In this document: in pieces, positions 24,011 to 37,364 of the stretch
Layout: every line of letters starts with the position of its first letter
Numbering within the stretch: position 1 is the first letter of the stretch
Source: Formicarius rufipectus
Taxonomy: Eukaryota > Chordata > Aves > Passeriformes > Formicariidae
Assembly: GCA_013399695.1 (NCBI GenBank)
Contig: VXAU01002239.1
Location: forward strand, 105,975 to 169,974
DNA: 64,000 nucleotides
Reading direction: 5' to 3'
Translations under genes and position numbers: made by a program
The notes under the pieces: generated by a model
The model's database searches: none
Seen by the model: the letters and a program-made list of their open reading frames with translations, nothing else
Told to the model about the DNA's origin: nothing

Positions 24011-25982
24011 CATTGTGAATTTGGGCTGTAAGAAAATCATATGTCACTGGCAATAAAACGTACCGTGCTGAGCATTTTATCTTGTACTTGTCATACCTGG
24101 ATTTGTCTCGCATCTTCTTGCACTTCCTTGATTAAACATTATGGTATTTCAGTGGCTCAGTGAATAATAAACCAAGCGTTCATTTTATCCCCATGGTTTC
24201 CACAGATTTTCTCATTCTCTCTTGAAAACCAAAGAGTTAAGGTTTGGGGATACTTGGCATGAGCTCAGAATAGCACTGTTCATACTTAGGTCAGCTCAAT
24301 GTAAACCTGTAAACCTGTAAACCCCTCAATCTATGACCGGTTATTAATGAAATACAATGAGTACTTTTAAATAAATGTTTGGAGTGTCTCACAGATTCAC
24401 ACAGTCACAAATGCATAGGACTTCTGAACTTTCATTTTTCCTTCTAGAAATCTGGAAATGAAGAGTAACAAGGATCCCAGTTTAACCTGATCTTAATTGC
24501 CACTAAACATTAATGTATATCTGAACAGCTTTGAATTGTGGAGAAGCTTTATTTTGGTGTCAGCCCAACACAGGTCTACCTTCACAGTCATTTTGGAAGA
24601 TCAGCATCTCTGTCATTCTTGCAGCAGCTGGAAAGCTCTTTGATTTCTACAGTAATTCTGAGTTTGTCATTTTCTTACTTGCTCAGATGCTTTCCCATAA
24701 TCTTTCTTCCAGATATGTCAATCAACAAGACAGCCAACACAAAGTTTTTTGCCCTCCAAATCTATTTTAGTCTCTCTGAAGCTTACTTATACTTGTACAT
24801 TAATTTAACACATCTGGGGGTTTTCTGACGCATGGTTACAACATATTTTTCTTTTTTTCCTGCTATCCAGCTTGCCCTTGTTTTTCCCCTTTGATGTGTA
24901 ATAATGAGGTGGCACAGGGGAAATGTCTTTAATCAATTGCAGAAACTTATAGCACTATCAGGATTGCATGTATCTTGAAACACTTTATCACTGTCTTTTT
25001 CCAGCGTTCATAATTCTGATGTATCTGGTGTACCAGTGTCATGTCATTCTATTACATTAAACAATCTAACATAACAACTGAATGCAGTGAAATGATGAAA
25101 TGCTGGCCTGCTTCAGAAAATATAAAAAGATAATACACTTGTTTTAGTCTGGGAAAGCTGTTATTAGTTCATTCTGTGGTTTCACATGATTGGAAGGAGA
25201 GCTAGATAAGCAGGTAGACAGACAGACCAAACACAAACACACCATACTCAGGGAAATGCAGCTGTTTTCTCACCTTAGGTTGTCCATTTGGACACAAGAA
25301 TAGAAACAGAAAGGTTTTGTTCCTTTCTAAGTTACAAATAAGGTGGCATATGAGATAATCTTACTTTATGACTTTGTTTCTACTTTTTATATTTGTATAT
25401 TCATGTGTTTTATATTTGTTCCAAAAGTAGTTGCTCCTTAAAAACTTCAAACCTGCATAAAGGTTTTATTCATCCTGCATCTCACCTTCCTTAGATATGT
25501 TCCCAATGAAAATTATTTTACTGCAGTCAAAAGTCCATCTATAACTCATCTAACCACCTTGAGTTAGTTTTGATTTAGCTGCCCGTGTAGCTCTACATGT
25601 CAGAGCTCAGCTGCACTTCTGTCACAGTATTTATTTCCCCCCTTTTCCCTTCTCAGGCAAGGTTTATAGCCCACACCAATTTTAAACTAGCATGGCTACA
25701 CAGCCATTGTAGCTGATAGCCACTGTCAAGCCAGCCCAGAGCCACAAAAGTGCCAGATATGCCTTTGTCTGCAGAGGAAATATGTGAAAATGGTCTTGGT
25801 GCAATTGAACACTCAACATAAACATTGCATATGGGCAGATTTTAAGTATGGGTTTATATACAGTTATTCATTTGCATAGTTGGAAGCCGTGAATCCAGAA
25901 AATTATGAGAATGGTATCAGGCAGGGAAGAGGACTGTGTTATATATGATAAAGTTCTGTCTAAAGTTTATGCATGCAGTTTG

Positions 25983-26018
25983 TTTGCATGTTAATTGCCC
26001 ATGAACAATGATTGACGG
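25983..26018. promoter_or_regulatory. Candidate enhancer core: POU, homeobox, SOX and PBX-like sites
   Basis: Within 36 bases lie TTTGCATG (octamer-like, 25983-25990), TTAATTG (homeobox-like, 25991-25997), AACAATG (SOX-like, 26004-26010) and TGATTGACGG (PBX/MEIS-like, 26009-26018). The motifs are visible. That they act as an enhancer is inference from motif density, with no conservation data. Confidence 0.3.
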
Positions 26019-26371
26019 CAGTATAGGCTTATTCTGGACCTGTCGTTACTGACAGTTTGGAGGAAAAAAACCAACAGTGGAGACAAAAAATTATGTACAA
26101 TTTGCTATCCCTTTAATCGTTCACCTTCCTAATTCTTGTACAAATTAGCTCTGTTGAGTCAAAAATCTATTCTGATCACAATTTTTCACACACTCACATA
26201 CCTTTTTCCCCTCCCTGCCCAAGCTTCAGCCACTTAAACCCAACAGCAGTCCACTGATGTTTTCTCATTTTCCTGTGTTTCCTCTCTGTGAATTGGTATG
26301 TTGTACCTTTGCTGGCATTGCTCTGGGAAGAGAACACTGAAAGGACTAAGAGGATATATGGAAATACCCTG

Positions 26372-26712
26372 AGAAGGGGGAAAAGGTTTTTGCAGTATCT
26401 GAAAGGGGACCTGCAGGGAAGACAGGAAGGGACTCTTCTTCAGAACCTACAGTGATAGGGCAAGAAGTGATGGGAACAAATGGAAAGAGCGAAAAATTAG
26501 GATAGATGTTAGGAAGAAATTTTTCAGTGTGAGGGTGATGATTCACTGGCACAGGTTGCCAATGGAGGTGTGGATGCCCCTACCCTGGAGGTGCTCAAAG
26601 CCAAGCCCTGAGCAACCAGATCTAGTGGGAGGTGTCCCTGTTCATGGCAGTGAAGGGGAGACTAGATGATCTTTAAGGTCCATTGCACCTACTTAACATT
26701 CTAAGATTCCAT
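26372..26712 (+). mobile_element. CR1 LINE 3' end, about 340 bases
   Basis: Ordered CR1 blocks: 'GCAGTATCTGAAAGGGGACCTGCAGG', 'TTAGGATAGATGTTAGGAAGAAATTTTTCAGTGTGAGGGTG', 'CACTGGCACAGGTTGCC', 'CCTGGAGGTGCTCAAAG', 'GGTGTCCCTGTTCATGGCAG', 'TAGATGATCTTTAAGGTCC', 'TTCTAAGATTCCATGA' tail. Confidence 0.92.
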
Positions 26713-27804
26713 GACTTCCCTCTCCTCAGGATATATCTAGCATCTTCAAGACATTCCTAAGCCCTTCAAATTGGGAATAATTTATATGTAAAGAATCATC
26801 CTTTATAAAATTAGTAATCATAGCCAGTTTCAGCACTAGATGAAATCATAACTTAGGCATTTATCTCTGAGTTGGTAGATACAGGGATCATATTTTTGAA
26901 GCTGTTTGGTTGTTGATGGCTTTCTTTGCCATGAACATCACAGTGGGATAAATATGGTCAAGCAGACCAAGCATCATGGACTCAAAGTGTGAGTGACTAA
27001 TGAAAGAATAGAGCTGTTGATTCACACTGAGTAGAAGTAATTTTCATGTTAAAATCTTGGCATTACCATTCCCTGAAAAGCCAGTTGCACTGTGTCATCC
27101 AAGAGTGTCCGATATACTGCCGAGAGCCTGCCAGATGCCAGTCAGTCAGAGGACTGTATCTTTACAAAAGAATATTAAATTATTTTACGGATATAATAAT
27201 ACATTTATAAAAATATATATACCATATAACAGATTTGCTGCATTAGCAACAGCAACTGATTTCTAGCAATCTTATCTCTCAGTCATCTTTCATGTATATG
27301 TACATACAATACCAATTACACTCCATAACACTTGAAATAGAACCAGTAAATGTATGTGTAATTCATCAATGAAACAACACAGATTTTTCTAGTGATGCTT
27401 GACCCTATATTTTTCTTTCCTCCTTCTGCTTCTATTGTGTTCATTCATCATGTTATAGATCCATTCAAATCATAAACTCTTGAGGGTGAGATTTGTGTCC
27501 TTAATTTGTTTCTGAAAAACCTTGGTTACTATTATATACATAATAAAGAACAGCACTTTTCCCCAAACCGTGTAACCCTCAGTACAACCAAAACCAAGGT
27601 CATTCACCTGACTGCAACTGAGCCATTGAAGCACTGTGGCTAAGCTAAGAAGACTAAGCTGACAAGTAGACTACCCAGGGGGTGAAAAATACAGAACCAA
27701 AGCCCTGTAAGTGATGTAGTATTTTAATCACTTGTGTTCACACATTAAATAACTCTGCAATATAATTCACCAGTAAATGTCTCAGGCCTATAAAAATATC
27801 AAAG

Positions 27805-27832
27805 AGCTTAAGCCCCACTGATTTCAATGACT
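27805..27832. repeat. Palindromic relic, CCCACTGATTTCAATG core
   Basis: 'GAGCTTAAGCCCCACTGATTTCAATGAC' combines the CTTAAG arm type with the CACTGATTTCAATG core seen elsewhere in the window. Confidence 0.4.
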
Positions 27833-29870
27833 AAGAAGACAAAATATCTTATGAGTGGAGATCTATGATCGAAGGCTAAACACGTAGTCCTCTAAATATG
27901 CTAAATGAGCAGGTATTTGGTATAACATACTGGTACACTTCAGTGGAGAAGTCCCAGGTTTATTTTGATTTAATACCTTTGTGAGTGAGAACAGACCTAA
28001 CATTGTTCATTTTGATCAGCGACAGACCAAACAGGGTAGAAAAGTTACCTGTGCAAAGCTTTGGTACTTTCACACACAGGACTTCCTGGTACAATTCCAA
28101 CAGCTCACCAACCAGGGACTGCTCACCCTGAAATCTTCCAGAGGAAGGCTGGAGACAAAGGATGAAAGGATGAGGCTCAAATAAGAGGATGGCAGAGCAG
28201 GAACTTCCCCAGGGATTTCTAAGGCATTCCCATCTCTTCCTTGACCTCTTGTTAAAGATTATGTCTCCTCCCACTTTGAAAAATTCTACTTTGCTGTCTT
28301 GTTTACCATTTTTTCCACAACAACACTTCCTCTGTAACTACAGTAAAATGGGGTGATCCAAATATAGGTAGGGGATAACTAGGCAAAGCTTTAACATGAA
28401 GCACAGCAGCAAGAAGTTTCTTCTCCCCCATGGCCTACTCACACCTTCCTTAAGTAACTGGCAGCTGGAGAAGACAGGGGAAAATCAGGACAGAAGAGTA
28501 AAGAAATTTTATTTCCTAAGGAAAGGCATGATTATCAGAAGCCTTTTTTTTTTTTTTTGGTCAGCATTTATCAGGCTTAGGCAGGATTGGCAACCCGAAG
28601 TGAAATGGTATTGCACATCTTGTTGAATTGTTCTTGTCATGTATATCTTGTCACACCATTCACTGACTCTCCACATAGGTTAAATTAACAAACAAGCAAA
28701 GAGACAAACATTTAAAACAAAATAAATAAATAAAGTATGTGTTGTGAATAGACTGCATAAGGCAGTTATATTTTCTTTATGGAATTAAAATTCATCAATG
28801 GCTACTGAGCTGCTTTACCCCAAGAACCCTGTCTTTGTCATTGAGAGAAAAAAAAAAGTGGGGGGGATAGTAAAGACAAACAGACAGGTGCACCTACAGA
28901 GGACAGACAGTAAGATCTTATGTACATCATGATGTATTAGTTAACAAAACCACAACAGTATATACACCCAAATGCTCCAGGGTGAATAGAAACAAAATTG
29001 GCTTCGTCCACAACAAACCCAGAAAAGATATCCATCGGCTCTTCAGAATGGGCACAGTGGCAATGAATATACCTCATTTCCTAGATGTCTTTCTGGGATG
29101 ACTTTGTGCTCACTTTTTTTTTGTTATTAGCTGGTGTCTGATATGATGAGCGAGTTATGAGTTCCTCATTCAGCTAAGTGAACACCTAGATGACTTGGTA
29201 ATGAACAATATAGGGTGGTGGCTTTCCCTCCACTCCCTTTCTCTCTCTCTCTCTGACTCACTTTCAAGATTTCTTGTCTGACCTTGTTAGACAAATTTTA
29301 TAACTCCACCGTGGAAGGTTACAAGACATCAGGGTTTTTAATTCCAAGTGCAGCATTTCCTCACCCCACCAAAGTTAGCTGGCAGTTCCAAGAAATAAAT
29401 GACTTTTGCTGGGCTCCTAAATAATATGATTTGCATGCTTGAAATGAGATCACCAAAGTAATTGTAGAATATTGCTTGCCATTACAGTCATTAAAAACAG
29501 GCAGATGTAGGATCATTCTCATGGAAAACTTTCCTGCTGGGTTTTCATGGAGATAAGTGCACAAAATCCACTTCTGAAAAGATGTTGAATAGAATGAATT
29601 TGCCATTCACTGACTGTCTGATGATGATTTGCTTGTTAATTGGGAGTTTAGGCTTTAGAGAAACCTTAACAAATGTGATTGCTAAATTCTGGAGGTTGTC
29701 TCCCTCCTTGTGAGCCATGTTTACAGCTATAAATTCTTCTTTCATTGTATGGCATTTTAGTAGAGATTTGTCAGTGGGGAAATACAGCATCACTCATTTT
29801 TATAGGGGGACTTCCAAAGGTATTTTCAACTTCATTGCATGGCAAGAATGTATTAATTTAATTCATAAAA

Positions 29871-29930
29871 GTGTTTAACTCTGTGCTTAATTTTAAGCAC
29901 AAGCTTAAATCTTAATGTCTTAGTAAAGTC
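29871..29930. repeat. Palindromic relic, GTGCTTAATTTTAAGCAC
   Basis: GTGCTTAATTTTAAGCAC at 29883-29900 is nearly self-complementary and is followed by AAGCTTAAATCTTAATG. It matches the arm sequence of the 5.58 kb element in a more compact form. Confidence 0.45.
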
Positions 29931-30128
29931 AGCAAGTAATTAAATGTATGCAATGTTATCCCACACTGCAGTGTCCTAAAAATCTATGTCACAGGTAGCT
30001 AATTATTTACATTTGTGGGGGCAGACTCAGGCACACAGAGATGTGCCTCCATAAGTAAACTCAGCCACAGAATATCTAACCAAATGTCTACTCTGTGTTA
30101 CATCTGGGAACCCATTACTTGCCTGACA

Positions 30129-30331
30129 CAGAATCATAGAATAGTTTGGGTTGGAAAGGACCTTAAAGGCCAGCTAGTTCCAACTCCCTGACTTCCATAG
30201 GTACACCTTCCACTAGACCAGGTTGCTGCAAGCAACACTAAAAGGGATAGGGCATCTGCAGCTTCTCTGGGCAACATGTGTGAGGGCCTCACCACCCTCA
30301 CATGGAAAAAATGTATTTGTAATATCTCTTT
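30129..30331 (-). mobile_element. CR1 LINE 3' end
   Basis: The plus strand reads the reverse complement: 'GAATCATAGAATAGTTTGGGTTGG', 'AAAGGACCTTAAAGGCCAGCTAGTTCCAAC', 'CACTAGACCAGGTTGCT', 'CTTCTCTGGGCAAC', 'CTCACCACCCTCACA'. It breaks off in 'AATATCTCTTTAAAAAAC'. An internal deletion is likely near 30225-30250, where the consensus is shortened. Confidence 0.92.
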
Positions 30332-31094
30332 AAAAAACAAAATACTGGTTTGGGTAAAAACAAACAAACAAAAAGAAAAACATAAAAATGGTTGTTTCCT
30401 ATTGGAAAAATTATTGTCGGAGTGAATCACATTGGAGGTTCAACCCTCCATGACGATTTGAATCTCCATGCCTTCACCTCAGAGTACTTCCAGGGACAGA
30501 GAGATGAAGAAATTCAAGGTCTAGTGGTTGTGAAATATCTGCTTAAAGCTGGGAAACTAGAACTTACTGAAGACCTCCTCTGAAAACAGCCTTTCCAAGA
30601 GAAAAGAGAAGGAGCCATGGACTGCCTCTGACATTTCTTTGCTCCCTCTCAAAACAGCTGCACCTAATGCTGTGCGCATTGAGGTTGTGGGGCTGGATAC
30701 TCACCTCACACACCATCCTTGGAGTCCAAACACAGACTCATGAGTGACTCCCAGTTCCTTTTCATGGTCTCAAAAGTCATTTCAGCTCTGGAAAAGGGAT
30801 ACAAGGCTTGGAAGATGACATCCATAAAGAGCCCCATGTGCCAACACAGCAGAGATGGATAAAAGCAGCAAAAGATCAGTCAAAAGTTGAGGGTTAGGAG
30901 AGGGAAAAGTGCTGGATTTCTTGGTAAAGGTGTCTATCCATACCTCTCCCTTTGTAAAGGAGGAAACTAATTTCTGAGTTACAGCACCACATGTCCCAAG
31001 GCACTGCAGAGTTCCTTCCCACCGAGGGCAGAACAAGCCCAGGACCATGATATTCTCCAGAATTTCTGGGTACAGTGAATAGTTTGGCTAGTGG

Positions 31095-31230
31095 TCATTT
31101 TCCTGATACCTCCTCTTTTGGAGGTGGAGAAACTGAGTCTCAGGGAGATAAAGCAACTCTCCCAAGGTCAGTGGAGTAGATAGTCAGTGGAGTCCTGCCT
31201 GCCCCTTTCCTCTGCTGTAACCACTAAATC
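31095..31230 (+). mobile_element. MIR-like SINE relic
   Basis: Clear order of blocks: 'TTTTGGAGGTGGAGAAACTGAGTCTCAGGGAGATAAAGCAACTCTCCCAAGGTCA', 'GTAGATAGTCAGTGGAG', 'CTGCTGTAACCACTAAAT'. These match the MIR 3' half (gaggaaactgaggctcagagagg... cccaaggtcac... ctaaccactag). Confidence 0.65.
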
Positions 31231-31288
31231 CCCCAATCAATAATGAATCTGTTACAGCAGTCTCACATTATACCTAATGTCAGGGGGA

Positions 31289-31306
31289 GAAAAAAAAAAA
31301 AAAAAA
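31289..31306 (+). repeat. Poly(A) run
   Basis: About 18 A residues followed by GAAGAAGGGAAGAGAAGAAG purine-rich DNA. Confidence 0.9.
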
Positions 31307-31569
31307 GAAGAAGGGAAGAGAAGAAGTTGTAATAAAAGCACATAGGATAGAGATACACATTTCTCTTTAGAGCAATAAATCTTTCGAAAGGGAAGTTGGT
31401 TAAAATTCTTTACGTTAAAAAAATGAGGTCCATGGGGACTCCAAATTTCAGTTCGATTTTTAGCTGAGGCATTTTTTTTCTTTATCAAACACTTGGTGCT
31501 GTAATGTGATAAGGGCCCCATGCAGACCATAAAACTAATTTATCATCTGTAAGGTGTACAAAGAAAATG

Positions 31570-31810
31570 GTAACTGCCTGCTTGTCTGCTTGACATATGA
31601 GGTCATTTTTGCCGCTAGCTTTCTAATACTGAGCAATTTTATCAGCTATTTATATACATTAATTGTAGGCACCCATATGTTCACCGTTGTATTTAATAAT
31701 GCATTGCATTGAATATGCATTCCTTAAGTTTTAGCATGCCGTGTGCATCTTTTATTTAACTGTTTGGTTTGCCTATTAAAGCCCATTATTCAGCTCTGCT
31801 GTGTAACCCT
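31570..31810. promoter_or_regulatory. Candidate conserved non-coding element
   Basis: AT-rich but compositionally complex DNA with TTAATTG (homeobox-like), repeated ATGCATTGCATT/ATATGCATT words, and TTTAATAATG, and no repeat or coding pattern. This texture is typical of vertebrate developmental enhancers. I have no alignment, so the call is inference. Confidence 0.25.
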
Positions 31811-32065
31811 TCCTCTCTCAAAGGGATTTATATTTCTTTAAAATCTTCCTCACCATGTTGAGAGTCAGTGGCGTGAACAAGGCCACATCTCTCGTCCCAA
31901 AGGAATAGCAGCAAAACAAGCAAAATTAGGGCCATGGTCCACTTAATAATACTAAACAAAAAGGATTATTCAATGAGTCTCTTTCCTCAAGGGACAGCAA
32001 TGCATTCATGTTCTGTGGTGTGCACACAGACATGCCTCTCTATCAATATAGGAAGGGAATTAAAC

Positions 32066-32120
32066 AGGGCCTGATTCTGATGCCTGTTCAACCTACACCA
32101 GTGCTCCAATTAATGGAAAC
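32066..32120. repeat. Palindromic relic, GGGCCTGATTCTGAT type
   Basis: 'GGGCCTGATTCTGATGCCTG' followed by 'CCTACACCAGTG' and 'CCAATTAATGGAA' resembles one half of the sauropsid palindrome that reads GGGCCTGATTCTGATC...TACACCGGTGTAA...CATTGA. Confidence 0.45.
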
Positions 32121-35100
32121 AACAGCAGGAGCTTGGCTGAGCATGTAAAAAACCACAGACAAATACTGCAGCACCCTCCTCTGAAAGATGGCTGTGGAAC
32201 AAGAAAACCTTCACCCTTGCTATGAACTCCTGCTCGGGTCTGGAGCCACATCTTGTGGTTATATCCACTAACTCTGGAGTGTCCTACACCCTAGTCCTTC
32301 ACTGCTGATAACTATCCCTGCAAGCAAGTGCAAATAAAGGCAGAAAAATAAAAATATTTGTAGGCAGCATCTCTGGGAGGGACTATTCCTCCTCAAAGAC
32401 CCTTTTCTCTAGTGCAGCTGCTTGCTTCTCTCTTCCAAGTTCCTTTATAATTCTGGTATTCCTTTGCGTTTGATCTACAGCAGCAGCAAATCTTTTTACA
32501 TATTTACAGATCGTTACAGATCTTTTCCAACTCATAGAAGCTGGAGGGAGCAACCAGAAGGGAAGGTCTGTCCATTCCCTCACATCAAAACTTGGAAAAT
32601 GAAGGCGACACACGTGTGTGCAAAATGGCATTACGCTTTGACAAAACTCTTTGTAAAATCAGATGCCTTCCTGTAGTAACACCAAACCTGTGTCACAGGT
32701 TCAAAAATTTCCAGCAGCTGGAGCTGCACCTCTTGACTTATTGAAATGATGCTGTGAGCATCACATACTAAAATGTATAAAGTATATCTCTGTTGCTGCT
32801 TTTTCAGGACAGGATGAGAAGTCCTCAACAGAGTGTCCTATGCACTGTGTTGCCATCAGATACAAGCAGCTGTTGCTAACCTCAGAGACGTACCACAACG
32901 CTTTTGCAGGTCTGAATTTTAAACTCCTGCTTGTATTTCCAGGGAGCAAAGAAAGACTATATATTGACAAATACTACTTTTCAGGCAGACACAGATTTCT
33001 TATGGCATTCAAAATCATGTCAAGAAACACATTCAGGGGGAAAAAAGTTTTGTCTTTATGATTTATACTTTGTTGCTTTCCTTCAAGTCCTCTTAAACCT
33101 GAAAATCCAAAGTTGGTCTTTAAAAACTTCACAAATTACATCTCAACAGAAAATGATTTTCCCAAAGGCTAAACTTCCAGGTTTTGTTTTTGAAAAGAAG
33201 ATTCTCTAGTAATTTTGGCTGTCTTTGTAAGAGGTTTTTATTGTCTTCCACCAGGCAATGAAAAGCGTAAGTGGAGTTTGTGGGTAACAGGTCTGAAAGA
33301 ACAGCGATGATTTTTGACAACTGAGTACGTCGGTGATCCTTCCCAGAGACCATGGTAAGAGCTGGTGAGTGCCTCAGAGCCCAGAGCCCACCAGCCTTCA
33401 GTCTCGTATGTCAAATTCAGGCAAACTTCTGGCTTAGGTCTGTATGTGATTAAATGATGAAGAGGAACATTCTTCTCTAGGAATTCTGTTTACTGTACAA
33501 AAGGGCTTTTCATCTAAATATTTTTTGTTTCATTTAGTGTCCACAAAAGGTGCTGACAGATAGCCTCTGCCTCCCTGCAGAATGTCTGGTAAAGCTTTCC
33601 AGCTTGTACTGGTCTATCCACATTTCTCAGCATGACATACAGGTACCCCCTCTATGGAGGAAAATATATTCTGGAGACTGTGCAAGCACGACATTCAATC
33701 TTGGGTGATTATACTGACTCATTATACAGCATATTTCATACCAAGATCTTGAACCACATTAAGATCAGGCACTCAGATACACTTACAAAATGGAGGGATG
33801 GGAAAGGGAATATGATCGGTGCAATACACCTGGTCAGCAGCATCTGGTTCAGGCATTGCTCCAGAGAAGGTGTAGAATATTAACCCTTCCTGGGCTTTAA
33901 CGCCTCATCAAACTTACACTGCTGATATCAAGGATTTAACTTAAATTTTCTTTATTAATATTATATTTTATTAAATGTAGCCTTCCTCCACATCCATGAA
34001 GCGAGGCATGTGACTCACAGCTGATTTCATGTTCCCTGCCACACATCTCATGGGACCTCACTGAAGCAGAGTTCTCCTCATCCCTCACCTCTACTCTCTC
34101 ACCCATGCAAGTCAGCTCACGCCTCTCCTCTGCTCCCACATCCACAACCCATAGGACTGGAATTAAGAGGAAGGCAGTCCTGGCTCTCCTGCATGGTCAT
34201 AAAGCCTGAACTTGAAATCTTTGCCACAACCTCACTATGTCCCAGAAAGAAATCTACAAGCTGAGCATAATAAATAGTTGTTAAGAGGATTCTGCAGTGG
34301 TTTTAGGTAAGGAGAAATGAGAAGTCAGCATTGGGTGTTTTTTAAGTATGATGAATCTTTAACAATGCCTAGGTTAAAAATTGTTAGGAGAAAGAAATAA
34401 AAAAAAAGAACTGTTTATCTCTCCCAAGCTGCCAACACCAATAACAACAACTGGTCTGAACAGAAATGTTCAAGAGATGTTGCATTTCAACACAATTCCC
34501 CAAAAGAAAGAGCTATCCTCACAGTTTAGCCTTCCAGTTCAATTACAGAGGATCTAGCAGTTTCCTGGTCCCCCAAAACACACTCTCTAAATGCAAAAGC
34601 AATAATTTTTATTCATTTTATTCTTTTTATCCTCCGTCTCCTTATTCCTGTCACATACCATTTTCTAGATGTTGTGTACATATAACCAACAGCAGCTACC
34701 TAATTGCATTGACACTTTGACCTCTGTCCCTAAATGATCAATTAAAGGGCCTGTAGGGACAGCAGACAAGATTAGAGTGAAGGTCAAGCCCTAAAAAGGC
34801 TCTTTCTCGGCTCCAGGGTAGAAGGGCAGTTTCTTTATTGTTAACTCTACTTGTTGCTTCAACCCTATTACCTCTCCCCACCCTCAGCAATAAGGTCTTC
34901 TGCAGAAGTATTGATCACACCTTAAATCCTGCTTCACCTACAGAACTGAACTGGTGAGCCAACTGTGATGAATTCTCAATGTTCTAAATCAAATTTATAG
35001 GATCTGTCTGCACCTTTCAGCTTGGTCCTGCCTTTGACTGCTGTGACACCATGGTCAGGGATATTGCTGGGGATTTAACACTTTGGCCATACCAGACACC

Positions 35101-35779
35101 TTCTGTTACGAAAGGTGAGGATTTGATTGGTGCCAATCATTTCCCAACCTGTCACACAGAGTTCTCAACCAGCAAACATTTTAAGGACTGTCTTAATGAA
35201 CTGGCTCTGCTCCTGTTGTCACCTGCCACTTTCAGCTCACTGTCACTCAGATCTCTTCCTTTCATGTTTGTGTTTTTTTATTGCCTTCTCCTTACCCTGT
35301 TTCAATCCCAAACTCAATTTAAGCAACAGCCTTCCCCACTTTCCAAACGCCTCCTGAGACACCTCATTTCTTAGGCTTTCAACCCCATCCTGATAAATGA
35401 GGAGGTAACCCCAACATCTGGGAGCAGCATGTGCCCTCTCCCAGACAGTTTCACAGGCTGATCTTCTCTGTGAAATTCTCCAGAATTTTGATAGAAGTAT
35501 TCCTGTATAGGGACAATTTTTTTCCCATTTTTTTTTAAGGCTAAAACTAGCATGGACAAGGGAGGACATCCAAATAGCTTCCTAATGCCTTAGTTCAGCA
35601 TTAACTATCATCTTGGATGATCAGTGACTGAAGAGGTGATTTCCCAATATATAAAAGCTACCAAGCAAATGATCTTGACAAAAGCTAAACTATCTCTGAA
35701 AACAACCATACTCTGTAAACAGCTGCACACTAAGAGCAACCAAAACACTGCTACAAGAATAGGTTGCATCCATCTCAAA

Positions 35780-35820
35780 GGAGCTATGAGATTAGTGTAA
35801 ATTAGGGCAAAATCTGGAAA
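35780..35820. repeat. Palindromic relic, TTAGTGTAAATTAGGGC type
   Basis: 'GAGATTAGTGTAAATTAGGGCAAAATCTGG' matches the end block of the same palindromic class (dttacaccagtgtaaat...agaatctggccc). Confidence 0.4.
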
Positions 35821-36909
35821 CCTGGGGACAGACTTCAGGAGTTGTGGCAAGATACTGTACATACACAAAGAAGCTACAGTAGCTAAAGCTTATATGTGTA
35901 TATAAAGAAGGTATAGACAAGGAAAGAAAATGAAACAGAAATTGGAAAAGCATTTCTTTTTTGAGAAGAAATCCAAAGCATAACTGGTCTTAGGCAGACT
36001 CCAAACTAAACATCAGCTTTTGTGCCACCTCATCTTCTGACCAGCACAGCTGATTTTTCCCAGCACATCTTTAATTTTGGACTCACCCTTCTGTCAGGGA
36101 CATTGGTGGCCATTGCTCATGGAGGGTGACCTGTGATGCCTGCAGTAAGCAGGGAGACATGAATCATTTTTGGGGCTGTAGGGATAACCAACAGCAAGGC
36201 TAGCTGTGTGCTAGCATGTGTCATCGTCTTCCTCTGCCTTGACTTTTAGCATTATTGGAAGAGATTCTTATCTGGTTCAAATTAAACCTGTGGATTTCCT
36301 TGAGTGGAGGATCTGGGAAGGCCAGGTATGACTTCCTTTACACTGGTAGGAATCAAGGGCAATTCCCCCAGAAAAAGCTGGGTAAAAGGCCCAAGAACCC
36401 CCCCAACAACCTCCCTGCATCAAGACAATGCATGACATACATTTCACTGCTATCCCTGATATGTCATCAGGCTGGCAGGTGCAGAAGCACCATCACAGAT
36501 CAACTTCTGGTGGATTTGTGTCTCAGTGTTTCAATTTCAGCATTGCAGGAAAAAATGAAATGTATCAATGTGCATAAACTCCCATTAATGGGATGTACTT
36601 CTTCAATTTACACTCAGGTCTTGGAAGTGTAAATATTTTTCTACTCCCTGTTTAGAGTTTTCTATGATTTGCTCAGCTGTGTAAATTGCCGGCTTCTCCA
36701 TGCACAAAGTTGTGCACGCTATTTTTAAAGTCAGCTTTTTATGACAATGTGCTATTTAGAAGAGGGATTTGGGAGGCAGGACTCCTGGAGCCCAAGCTCG
36801 TCCTCATTCACAGCAATTTTACAGTCACATAACTCCATCCGTTCCAGGTAAACCAGTCTGTGTTTCCAAGGTAAGGAAAAACAAGTCCTGCTGAGTCCAG
36901 GTGTGTGAT

Positions 36910-36960
36910 GGCGACTAAAGTGTTTTGCTTGTCTATGCCTCAGTTTCCTGAATAGCAAAA
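36910..36960 (-). mobile_element. MIR-like SINE core relic
   Basis: 'TTTTGCTTGTCTATGCCTCAGTTTCCTGAATAGCAAAA' matches the reverse-complement MIR block 'ctctgtgcctcagtttcctcatctgtaaaa'. Confidence 0.5.
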
Positions 36961-37364
36961 AAAAAGGATTAGGAGGTCAAGTTCTCCTGGGTGTGACAAG
37001 TTATTTCCATAAGCATGCTTCAGCACTCCTAGAGAAAATACTTTCCAAGACAAAAGAACTTTTAGAGGCAGTAAGGTAATGAGTTGTTCTTGTGCCACAT
37101 TGCATTTTTTTCTGGTGTACAGATTTTGACTGAAGGAAAAAAAAAATGAAAGAAGAAGAAAACAAAAGTGGAGCTGTGAAACACTTTTTATGTCCTACCT
37201 CCATACTGTTATTTGAGTGTCAGAAGTGATTGGCTTAACTTGGGTGGCTACAGACCAACTTGTGTATTTCAAGAGAGCAGTCATCACCCACATCCCAGAG
37301 CAAGAATTGTTTTTGCACCTGGCCTTTGGATAGGGAAACACCAGACACTGTCTGCTGCCTTCAG

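Larger units (their letters stand above)
20896..26371. other. Mostly unique non-coding DNA
   Basis: No gene recognised. Two MIR-like patches, one palindromic-core relic (22.84 kb) and a motif cluster near 26.0 kb are listed separately. The 147-codon minus frame at 23313-23756 and the 96-codon frame at 24538-24828 have no recognisable domain or flanking splice structure that persuaded me. Confidence 0.5.
26713..30128. other. Mostly unique non-coding DNA
   Basis: No gene recognised. Two palindromic relics, at 27.81 and 29.88 kb, and a (CT)n run at 29240-29254 are the only repeats I can name. Frames of 98-104 codons (27960-28274 minus and others) lack motifs. Confidence 0.5.

Noticed and set aside
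36255..36632. 125-codon frame with GGSGKARYDF
   Set aside because: The GGSGK is a chance P-loop-like string; there is no supporting context and no splice structure.
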